A DNA stretch of 11,009 nucleotides from Gammaproteobacteria bacterium. GTDB taxonomy: Bacteria > Pseudomonadota > Gammaproteobacteria > Chromatiales > Chromatiaceae. Location: assembly GCA_030620735.1 (NCBI GenBank), contig JAUXDV010000042.1:1-11009 (forward strand). Direction: 5' to 3'. Position numbers and translations under genes: made by a program. Under the pieces are notes generated by a model. That model was not told the DNA's origin and made no database searches. It saw nothing but the letters and a program-made list of their open reading frames with translations. This document shows, one piece after another, positions 1 through 5,914 of this stretch. How positions within the stretch are numbered: position 1 is the stretch's first letter; the number at the start of each line of letters is the position of its first letter.

Positions 1-1034
1 TCACAGGCTCCTGTGATATCCGTGGTGCGGAAATAGAACTGTGGACGATAGTTGTTGAAGAACGGCGTATGACGGCCGCCTTCATCCTTGCTCAGCACAT
101 AGACTTCACACTCGAACACGGTGTGCGGTGTAATGCTTCCGGGCTTCGCCAGCACCTGGCCGCGTTCGACTTCGTCACGCTTGGTGCCGCGCAGCAGCAC
201 GCCGACGTTATCGCCTGCGCGACCTTCGTCCAGCAGCTTGCGGAACATCTCAACACCGGTACAGGTGGTGGTGGTGGTATCCTTGACACCGACGATCTCG
301 ATCTCTTCACCCACCTTGACGATACCGCGCTCGATACGGCCCGTAACAACGGTGCCGCGTCCGGAGATCGAGAAGACATCCTCGATCGGCATCAGGAAAG
401 GCTGATCGATAGCGCGCTCAGGCTCCGGAATATAGTTGTCCAGCGCTTCCACCAGCTTGACGATGGATGGCTCGCCGATATCCGAGGTATCGCCTTCCAG
501 CGCCTTCAGCGCCGAGCCGATGATGATCGGAGTATCGTCACCGGGAAATTCATAGTCGTCCAGCAGTTCGCGGATCTCCATCTCCACCAGCTCCAGCAGC
601 TCTTCATCGTCGACCATGTCCGCCTTGTTCATGTAGACAACGATGTAGGGCACGCCGACCTGGCGTGACAGCAGGATGTGCTCACGCGTTTGCGGCATGG
701 GACCGTCAGCTGCAGAGACAACCAGGATGGCACCGTCCATCTGCGCGGCGCCGGTAATCATGTTTTTCACATAATCGGCGTGGCCGGGGCAGTCGACGTG
801 CGCATAGTGGCGCTTCTCTGACTCATACTCGACGTGCGAGGTGGCGATGGTGATGCCGCGCTCGCGCTCTTCCGGGGCATTGTCGATCTGGTCGAATGCC
901 TTGGTTTCACCGCCAAACTGCTTTGCGCAAACCATGGTCAGGGCCGCTGTCAGCGTCGTCTTACCGTGGTCAACGTGGCCAATCGTACCGACGTTTACGT
1001 GCGGTTTTGTACGTTCAAATTTTTCTTTAGACAT
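1..1034 (-). CDS. tuf: Elongation factor Tu, C-terminal end missing
   Basis: EF-Tu is the GTPase that carries aminoacyl-tRNA to the ribosomal A site. Translating leftward from the ATG at 1034-1032 gives a protein starting MSKEKFERTKPHVNVGTIGH. The G1 P-loop GHVDHGKT is at residues 19-26, the switch I part RGITI near 59-63, G3 DCPGH at 81-85 (His85 is the catalytic His), and G4 NKAD at 136-139; domain 2 (about 210-300) and the start of domain 3 follow. About 344 codons are present against the usual 394-396, so roughly 50 C-terminal residues lie beyond the left edge. A GGAG ribosome binding site sits 8 bases before the ATG. It is the last visible gene after tRNA-Tyr-Gly-Thr, the arrangement known for E. 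coli tufB, so it is probably co-transcribed with those tRNAs. Whether this is tufA-like or tufB-like cannot be told from the protein; the tRNA context argues for the tufB position. Confidence 0.98.
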   Translation of the reverse strand, partial: MSKEKFERTKPHVNVGTIGHVDHGKTTLTAALTMVCAKQFGGETKAFDQIDNAPEERERGITIATSHVEYESEKRHYAHVDCPGHADYVKNMITGAAQMDGAILVVSAADGPMPQTREHILLSRQVGVPYIVVYMNKADMVDDEELLELVEMEIRELLDDYEFPGDDTPIIIGSALKALEGDTSDIGEPSIVKLVEALDNYIPEPERAIDQPFLMPIEDVFSISGRGTVVTGRIERGIVKVGEEIEIVGVKDTTTTTCTGVEMFRKLLDEGRAGDNVGVLLRGTKRDEVERGQVLAKPGSITPHTVFECEVYVLSKDEGGRHTPFFNNYRPQFYFRTTDITGAC

Positions 1035-1092
1035 CACGCGTCTCCGGAGTAAGTCAAAAACAATTTCTCAATCTCAACACTGCTGTTGCATA

Positions 1093-1168
1093 TGGAGCCC
1101 AGAAGCAGATTCGAACTGCCGACCTCACCCTTACCAAGGGTGTGCTCTACCAACTGAGCTATCTGGGC
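1093..1168 (-). tRNA. tRNA-Thr(GGU)
   Basis: The minus strand folds into a full cloverleaf. The acceptor GCCCAGA pairs with TCTGGGC, the D arm reads AGCTCAGTTGGTAGAGC, and the anticodon stem CACCC/GGGTG holds the loop TTGGTAA with anticodon GGT at 1135-1133. The T arm is GGCAG-TTCGAAT-CTGCT. The 3' CCA is encoded (1095-1093). The discriminator base is U, where E. coli threonine tRNAs have A. It is 58 bases upstream of tuf, matching the thrT-tufB linkage of E. coli. Confidence 0.97.
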
Positions 1169-1253
1169 GCAATTTTTTCAGAACCCTTCTCAGAATCCCC
1201 GGGGTTCCGGACAGAGCGTCCCTGAACCCTCTACCCCCAAAATCCCATCAAAC

Positions 1254-1327
1254 TGGAGCGGGTGATGGGAATCGAACCCACGTATTCAGCTTGGAAGGCT
1301 GAAGTTCTACCATTAAACTACACCCGC
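1254..1327 (-). tRNA. tRNA-Gly(UCC)
   Basis: The cloverleaf on the minus strand has acceptor GCGGGTG paired with CACCCGC, discriminator U and an encoded CCA (1256-1254). The anticodon stem TTCAG/CTGAA encloses a loop with anticodon TCC at 1295-1293, reading GGA/GGG codons. The T loop is GTTCGATTC-like. It lies between tRNA-Tyr and tRNA-Thr as glyT does in E. coli, with 85 bases to tRNA-Thr and 106 to tRNA-Tyr. Confidence 0.97.
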
Positions 1328-1433
1328 AGATTTCGCGGCCTCGCCTACAGCCCTTTTATCATAAAAAACAACGACAAAAGACCCTTGACCAGAATCACTA
1401 GCTCGTGAAATCCGATGACAAAGGCAAAAAATC

Positions 1434-1518
1434 TGGTGGAGGGGGGAGGATTTGAACCTCCGAAGGCTGAGCCGTCAGATTTACAGTCTGATCCCTTTGA
1501 CCACTCGGGAACCCCTCC
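1434..1518 (-). tRNA. tRNA-Tyr(GUA)
   Basis: This is an 85-base class II tRNA with a long variable arm. Acceptor GGAGGGG pairs with CCCCTCC, the discriminator is A and CCA is encoded (1436-1434). The anticodon stem TCAGA/TCTGA carries the loop CTGTAAA with anticodon GTA at 1484-1482. The variable arm follows as CGGCTCAGCCTTCG. It is the first gene of the tRNA-tuf transcription unit, and a good promoter lies directly upstream. The thrU-type tRNA that precedes tyrU in E. coli is absent here. Confidence 0.97.
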
Positions 1519-1533
1519 GAAAACGAAGCGCGT

Positions 1534-1562
1534 ATTTTGCTACAACTCAGGAGCAGTGTCAA
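1534..1562 (-). promoter_or_regulatory. Sigma-70 promoter of the tRNA-tuf operon
   Basis: On the minus strand a perfect -35 TTGACA (1562-1557) is followed by a 17-base spacer and a -10-like CAAAAT (1539-1534, 4 of 6 consensus bases). The bases right after the -10 are GC-rich (ACGCGC), the discriminator type seen in stringently controlled stable-RNA promoters. Transcription would begin near 1527, about 10 bases before mature tRNA-Tyr. The call rests on sequence and position only; growth-rate control is inferred. Confidence 0.75.
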
Positions 1563-1633
1563 CAAGTTGGAGGAATTATTCGTGGGCAACCCCAAATTTA
1601 ATGGAATATCCACTGTTTTTTAACGAATCCGGG

Positions 1634-1696
1634 CAGTTGACAAAATTCAGTTTGCAGTTCGCAGTCGTCAGTTTGCAGTTCGCAGTTGGCAAAACC
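1634..1696. repeat. Heptamer-phased direct repeat, left arm (CAGTTNG units)
   Basis: Nine consecutive 7-base units can be read in one register: CAGTTGA, CAAAATT, CAGTTTG, CAGTTCG, CAGTCGT, CAGTTTG, CAGTTCG, CAGTTGG, CAAAACC. The 19-base string TCAGTTTGCAGTTCGCAGT occurs twice without mismatch (1647-1665 and 1668-1686), offset by 21 bases, which is three units. The register suggests growth by slippage or unit duplication. There are no unrelated unique spacers, so it is not a CRISPR array. Confidence 0.85.
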
Positions 1697-1744
1697 CTAA
1701 TCGAGTCATTGTCCACTACAAACTTTCTTTTCTGTTTTTATTTT

Positions 1745-1803
1745 ACTGCAAACTGCCAACTGAATACTGACAACTTTGTTTTCCTGCCAACGGATTACTG
1801 CCA
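1745..1803. repeat. Inverted heptamer repeat, right arm (ACTGCNA units)
   Basis: Units ACTGCAA, ACTGCCA, ACTGAAT and ACTGACA run in register at 1745-1772, with further CTGCCAAC copies at 1784 and 1798. They are the reverse complement of the left-arm unit. The segment 1745-1763 can pair with 1668-1686 (or 1647-1665) at 17 of 19 positions, giving a large cruciform or RNA hairpin with a loop of about 58 bases for the nearer copy. A near-identical 17-base pair (1766-1782 and 1797-1813, 16 matches) carries the repeat up to the ntrX stop codon. Confidence 0.8.
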
Positions 1804-1812
1804 ACTTTGTTT

Positions 1813-3174
1813 TTATTTGCCTTTCACATCGATTCCAAGGCTTTTTAACTTGCGGTAGAGATGGGTGCGCTCCATACCTGCTTCTGCCGCCATCTGCGTG
1901 ACATTGCGTTCGTGCTTTTCCAGTTGATAGGTCAGGTAGGCTTTTTCAAACTCCTCGCGGGCCTCGCGCAACGGCTGGTCGAATGAGACCACGCCTCCGG
2001 CTGCCGTATTGACCGAGGAGGCAGCGCCTATCGCCGCTTCCACCTCTTCAGCATCGATTTCATCATCTCCACCGAGGATCAGCAGGCGCTGAACCACATT
2101 TTTCAGTTCGCGAATATTGCCCTGCCACTCGTACTGGCGCAGGTAATTTTGCGCACCAATAGAGAACTCCCGGTATGGCAGGCGCTCATGCCTGGCATAG
2201 TAGTCGGTGTAATAGTTGAGCAGATCCGGGATATCATCCGCATGCTCCCTTAACGGGGGAATGTGCACCGGAACAACATTCAGCTGGTAGAAGAGATCTT
2301 CCCGAAAGCGCTGCTGATTGACCTGCTCTTCCAGGTTGTGCTGGGTCGCTGCAATGATGCGCACATCCATATGTACGGGTTCGGACCCGCCTACGCGCAG
2401 AAATGTGCCGCTGTCGAGTACACCGACCAGCTGTGCCTGCACATCGAGTTCCATATCGGCGACCTCATCCAGAAACAGGGTGCCGCCGCGCGCCTGCTCC
2501 AGGCGGCCATACTGAATCTGCTCGCCATCTTCCTGTCCAAAGAGTTCGAGTGCTGCATTTCCCGGTGAGATTGCCGAAACGACGACATCGATAAAGGGAC
2601 GTTCGGCACGGTTGCTGTTGGCATGCAGATAGCGGGCAAAGGTTTCACGGCCGCTGCCGGGCTCTCCTGTAAACAGCACCCACGAGTCGTGCCTGGCAAT
2701 CCTTTTTACCTGCTCCTTCAAACGCAGCGTGGAAGCGCTTCTTCCGGCAGGTTCCAGATCCAGGGCATCATGCAGAACACTGCTGTCACGTTTGAGGGTA
2801 CTGCTTTCAATCGCTCTCTCGATGGTCAGCATCATCTTGGCGATGCTGAGCGGTTTTTCCAGGAAATCATAGGCTCCAAGCCGGGTTGCCTCTACGGCTG
2901 TCTCCACATTTCCATGTCCGGACATCATCACCACCGGACTGGGCAACTCTCCGCCACTGGACTCTTTCCACTCCTTCAGCAGTGTAATTCCATCGGTATC
3001 CGGCATCCATATATCCAGCAGCACCAGGTCGGGAAGGCGATCCCGCAACTGCTTGCGCGCCGCCTCGGCATTCTCCGCAAGGGCAACTTCATAGCCCTCA
3101 TCTTCAAGAATATCCTTTACGGTTTCACGGATGTCAGGCTCATCGTCGATGACCAGAATATAGGAACGCTTCAT
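1813..3174 (-). CDS. ntrX: NtrX-type response regulator with degenerate AAA+ domain
   Basis: This is the response regulator partner of NtrY, 453 residues, the usual length for NtrX. The receiver domain is about 1-120, with acidic pocket Asp10/Asp11, phospho-acceptor Asp54, Ser85 and Lys107. An AAA+ domain follows (about 145-385) and ends in a Fis-type helix-turn-helix (about 410-453, ending in HLYRKLKSLGI). Walker B GGTLFLDEV (230-238) is intact. Walker A reads GEPGSGRE (170-177) with Arg176 where Lys is usual. The GAFTGA loop that contacts sigma-54 is missing: LFGQEDG runs straight into YGRLEQA (211-228). The usual second arginine finger is Gln297 in FREDLFYQLNV. It therefore probably binds DNA but does not remodel sigma-54 holoenzyme (inference). 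Its ATG overlaps the ntrY stop as ATGA, so the pair is translationally coupled. The stop codon touches a repeat region. NtrYX is linked to nitrogen, redox and envelope control in other proteobacteria; the target genes here are unknown. Confidence 0.93.
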   Translation of the reverse strand: MKRSYILVIDDEPDIRETVKDILEDEGYEVALAENAEAARKQLRDRLPDLVLLDIWMPDTDGITLLKEWKESSGGELPSPVVMMSGHGNVETAVEATRLGAYDFLEKPLSIAKMMLTIERAIESSTLKRDSSVLHDALDLEPAGRSASTLRLKEQVKRIARHDSWVLFTGEPGSGRETFARYLHANSNRAERPFIDVVVSAISPGNAALELFGQEDGEQIQYGRLEQARGGTLFLDEVADMELDVQAQLVGVLDSGTFLRVGGSEPVHMDVRIIAATQHNLEEQVNQQRFREDLFYQLNVVPVHIPPLREHADDIPDLLNYYTDYYARHERLPYREFSIGAQNYLRQYEWQGNIRELKNVVQRLLILGGDDEIDAEEVEAAIGAASSVNTAAGGVVSFDQPLREAREEFEKAYLTYQLEKHERNVTQMAAEAGMERTHLYRKLKSLGIDVKGK

Positions 3175-5375
3175 TCACTCTCTCGTTTGGATGGTGGAGG
3201 TATATGACGACAGATCTCCTGATCTGCCATCTCTTCAGGCAGGCGCACAATAACACGCGCCCCACCCTCGGGACGATTCATTATCCAGATACCGCCGCCA
3301 TGTTCATCGATGATCTTGCGTACAATCGCAAGTCCCAGACCCGTGCCTTTCTGCTTCGTCGTCACGTATGGATCGAACACCCGTTCCAGCAGCCCGGTGT
3401 CAAAACCGGAGCCACTATCCACAACCTGCAGTTCGATGAAATGACACTGCTTCACCTCGTCATTTCTGCTGCTGATGCTGATCTGACGCTGTGGCTGATC
3501 ATGCACCGCCTCCTGGGCATTTTTTACGAGGTTATGCACCACCTGCCGGAGCTTGACAGGATCTGCGTACAGGCGTGCATCCCCGGCATGCAGTGAGAGA
3601 GAAATTTCACCCTCCTCTGATCCGTAGAGACCGACAACTGCGCGTAACAACTGATCGAAAACCAGTGACTCTTTCTCCAGCTTCGATGGCCTGGCATAAT
3701 CAGAGAAAGCGTTGACCATACGTTTCATCGCCTCAACCTGCTGAATGATGGTATTGGTGGCCCTGTCCAGTACGTCGGCATCATCCATCTGCTGCAGATA
3801 TTTCCGCCGCAACCGCTCGGCCGAAAGCTGAATTGGCGTCAGCGGGTTTTTGATTTCATGCGCCAGCCTGCGCGCAACCTCTCCCCATGCCGATTCGCGC
3901 TGCGCCCTCAGCAAATCCGTAATATCATCAAACATCAACACCAGCGCACCTGTCGGCCCCCCGGCGTCTATCAGCGGCGTGGTGCGCCAGCGCAATATCT
4001 TTCTGCCCTCGTAGGTATCCAGCGACTCCTGGCCCTGCTGTTCATGCTGCAGTGAGTCCCGGATCTCCTGCACTCTGTCGAGCCATGATTTCAGCAACGG
4101 CTCCTCATCAGCAAGCGTGCTAATACTGCAGCCAATTCTGTTCTCCAGCGGAATAGCGAGAATCTTGCCGGCAGCGCTGTTGACTGTGCGCAGGTCACCC
4201 TCGCTGCTGAAAGCAATCACACCCGTGGAGAGATGCTCTAACACAGTCTGAAGATAGGCGCGCTGATCCTCAACCTGTTTTTGACTGTTGGCGGCAACAT
4301 CTCTGGCGTGGCCTATGCGCAAGGTCATGGCATTGAAAGAGGAGACCAGAAATTCAACTTCATCCCTGCCTTTACGCGGCGGCAGGCGTGTCGTGTAATC
4401 CCCTTCCGCCACAGATTTTGTCGCCTCTCCAAGGTCGACCAGCGGCGCCAGAAGCCGGCGGGCGGAGTAGATGGCAGCCCACACTGCGGTAAAAAAACTG
4501 AATAGCAACACCAGCAACAACGCCAGCGAGAAGGTTATCTTCAAAGATTTTTGCAGATAACTGAGCCGCTGATAGTTTTCAAAAGCGCCCTGCACCTTGT
4601 CACTGAGACCACTGATACGCTCGGGGGTCGGAAAGATTCCCTGCAGAAAAAATGATTCAATGCGATCCATCACCACCACACGCAGATGCAGCAACCCTTC
4701 CTCACCATAGGGAGTAAGGCCGACGTAGGCTCCTGCCGAAGCCACCTGACCCATAATTGCGCTATTCGGCGTGTCAGCCATGAGGATGCCTGGATTAATA
4801 TTTCTGGATGCAATAATCTGCCCGTTGGCATCCAGGACGGTGAGCTCTGTGGCGCCGCTGCGACCACGCAACTCCCCCAGATAGACAATCAGGCCATCCT
4901 CCCCCCTTTCAGCAATTTCACTCTTCAACTCCTGGGTCTGATGCAGCAGGTAGCGCTTCTGCAGATCCATGGACGCCTTGCCGAGCGACAGGGAATCCTG
5001 CATCGCCTGATCGATTTGCACATCAAACCAGCCATCGATTCCGCGCAGCAAATATTGCATGGAGTAGAAGTAGACGACCGCTACAGGCAGCAGCGACAAC
5101 AGCACGAACAGCGACACCATGCGCATGGTCAGGCGCGCTCCGGGGCGATTTGCACGGTATGCCCTGATCAGTCTGGCCAGGCTGACGCTGATCACCACCA
5201 GCAGAATCAAAAGCCCCAGAATATTGAAAATCAACAGAGGAATATAGAGCTGGTTAAGATTCTCCTCATTCTGTACAGCGCCGCTCATGAGGTGCAGCGA
5301 CACCAGCAGCCCGGCAAGCAGCGCCACTGACAGCAGTACCCTGATGGCAGCCCTGATCACTGATGCAGTGGCCAT
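3171..5375 (-). CDS. ntrY: NtrY-type membrane sensor histidine kinase
   Basis: This inner-membrane kinase phosphorylates NtrX; 734 residues is normal for NtrY. Hydrophobic segments lie at about 10-30, 45-69, 86-106 and 281-303. The long stretch between the third and fourth (about 107-280) would be the periplasmic sensor region. A HAMP linker follows (about 304-358), then a PAS domain (about 372-490). The dimerisation/phospho-acceptor helix has LAHEIKNPLTPIQLS with His506. The ATPase domain shows the N box NLVKNAQEA (615-623), G1 DSGSGF (653-658), the F box VFDPYVTTK and G2 GTGLGLAI (677-684), all intact. GGAG lies 5 bases before the ATG. The start overlaps the end of the DUF4390 gene by 19 bases and the stop overlaps ntrX by 4. 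The signal it senses cannot be read from the sequence. Confidence 0.96.
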   Translation of the reverse strand: MATASVIRAAIRVLLSVALLAGLLVSLHLMSGAVQNEENLNQLYIPLLIFNILGLLILLVVISVSLARLIRAYRANRPGARLTMRMVSLFVLLSLLPVAVVYFYSMQYLLRGIDGWFDVQIDQAMQDSLSLGKASMDLQKRYLLHQTQELKSEIAERGEDGLIVYLGELRGRSGATELTVLDANGQIIASRNINPGILMADTPNSAIMGQVASAGAYVGLTPYGEEGLLHLRVVVMDRIESFFLQGIFPTPERISGLSDKVQGAFENYQRLSYLQKSLKITFSLALLLVLLFSFFTAVWAAIYSARRLLAPLVDLGEATKSVAEGDYTTRLPPRKGRDEVEFLVSSFNAMTLRIGHARDVAANSQKQVEDQRAYLQTVLEHLSTGVIAFSSEGDLRTVNSAAGKILAIPLENRIGCSISTLADEEPLLKSWLDRVQEIRDSLQHEQQGQESLDTYEGRKILRWRTTPLIDAGGPTGALVLMFDDITDLLRAQRESAWGEVARRLAHEIKNPLTPIQLSAERLRRKYLQQMDDADVLDRATNTIIQQVEAMKRMVNAFSDYARPSKLEKESLVFDQLLRAVVGLYGSEEGEISLSLHAGDARLYADPVKLRQVVHNLVKNAQEAVHDQPQRQISISSRNDEVKQCHFIELQVVDSGSGFDTGLLERVFDPYVTTKQKGTGLGLAIVRKIIDEHGGGIWIMNRPEGGARVIVRLPEEMADQEICRHIPPPSKRESE

Positions 5376-5914
5376 TTACTCCATCCGCTCGACATATCCC
5401 AGTCTGAATCAATGTAGGCCATCGGACGCATCGGCAGCGGCAAACTGTTGATATCAAGTTCCGCCTTGATCTCGACGTGATATTTCTTATTCACATCAAG
5501 CTCTCCGGTATCGGCAATTGCGATCTGCCGCAGCTCCCCCAGATTTGCAAAAAGTGACTTCCACGAAACAAAATTGCGCTGATATTGATTGTCGTCACTG
5601 GAGATTTCATACAGCGACGAAAGCGGACGATAACGCAGTTGAAAACGGATTTTACGTTTTGTAAGCGCGCGCTCGAACCAGCCTAGCCAGCTGTCTGACT
5701 CCCTCACCTTCACTGTCACTTCGAAGGTCAGGGGAATGCCGTTTTTTAATGCTTCGATCACCGTGTCGGTCGGGAAATAATCGATATCGGCATCCACAAG
5801 ATAGCTGTTTTCATTTTCCCATAGCGTGACATCCCTGACATCGATCCCACCAGCTGCGGCATCGACAGTCAGCAACATCATCATGATCATCAGAGATACT
5901 TTATAAAAATGCAT
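5357..5914 (-). CDS. Exported DUF4390 family protein
   Basis: This is a 185-residue protein of the DUF4390 family, which in gammaproteobacteria is typically found between rsmB and ntrY; its biochemical function is unknown. I place the start at the ATG at 5914-5912, which overlaps the rsmB stop as TGATG and follows GGAAAG by about 7 bases. This gives a clean signal peptide, with Lys5, a Met/Leu-rich core to about residue 16 and a likely cleavage near AAAG (19-22). There is no lipobox Cys, so a soluble periplasmic protein is expected. Family-like features are ALKNGIPLTF (55-64), YRPLSSLYEI (95-104), SLPLPMRPMAY (157-167) and a Trp-rich end reading WSKWPL. A longer reading frame opens at 5980, but its extra 22 residues lie inside rsmB and would bury the signal peptide. 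Placement directly upstream of ntrY, with a 19-base overlap, suggests a joint role with the sensor (inference). Confidence 0.88.
   Translation of the reverse strand: MHFYKVSLMIMMMLLTVDAAAGGIDVRDVTLWENENSYLVDADIDYFPTDTVIEALKNGIPLTFEVTVKVRESDSWLGWFERALTKRKIRFQLRYRPLSSLYEISSDDNQYQRNFVSWKSLFANLGELRQIAIADTGELDVNKKYHVEIKAELDINSLPLPMRPMAYIDSDWDMSSGWSKWPLHQ

Larger units (their letters stand above)
1519..1812. other. Intergenic region between ntrX and the tRNA-tuf promoter
   Basis: This 294-base stretch has no credible gene. It contains the tRNA operon promoter at its left end, an AT-rich segment at about 1563-1633 that could serve as an upstream activating region for that promoter, and then a heptamer-phased inverted repeat filling most of 1634-1803. 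I find no classical GC-stem plus T-run terminator for ntrX. The two transcription units run in the same direction, so ntrX transcription could read into the tRNA operon unless the repeat hairpin or Rho stops it. Confidence 0.8.

Noticed and set aside
1..16. Perfect 7-base inverted repeat TCACAGG/CCTGTGA
   Set aside because: It lies inside the tuf coding frame in conserved codons (DITGAC), so the palindrome is most simply a coincidence of coding.
69..668. Open frame of 199 codons on the plus strand, antisense to tuf
   Set aside because: It is the mirror of the unmistakable EF-Tu reading frame, has low-complexity residue use and no recognisable motif.
834..1302. Plus-strand open frames of 72 and 153 codons crossing the tuf start and two tRNAs
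   Set aside because: They overlap the tuf start and well-formed tRNA-Thr and tRNA-Gly genes on the other strand, so the open frame is incidental.
1634..1803. CRISPR array
   Set aside because: Units are 7 bases long and contiguous, with no unique spacers of constant length and no cas genes nearby.
1415..1858. Plus-strand open frame of 147 codons across tRNA-Tyr and the repeat
   Set aside because: It covers a tRNA, its promoter, a heptamer repeat and the ntrX end. A 7-base unit shifts frame and gives no real protein pattern.
2623..3207. Plus-strand open frame of 194 codons antisense to ntrX
   Set aside because: It is a shadow of the NtrX receiver and AAA+ coding frame, with no family-like features.
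4686..5330. Plus-strand open frame of 214 codons antisense to ntrY
   Set aside because: It is Gln/His-rich, as expected when hydrophobic membrane-segment codons are read backwards; ntrY is clearly the real gene.
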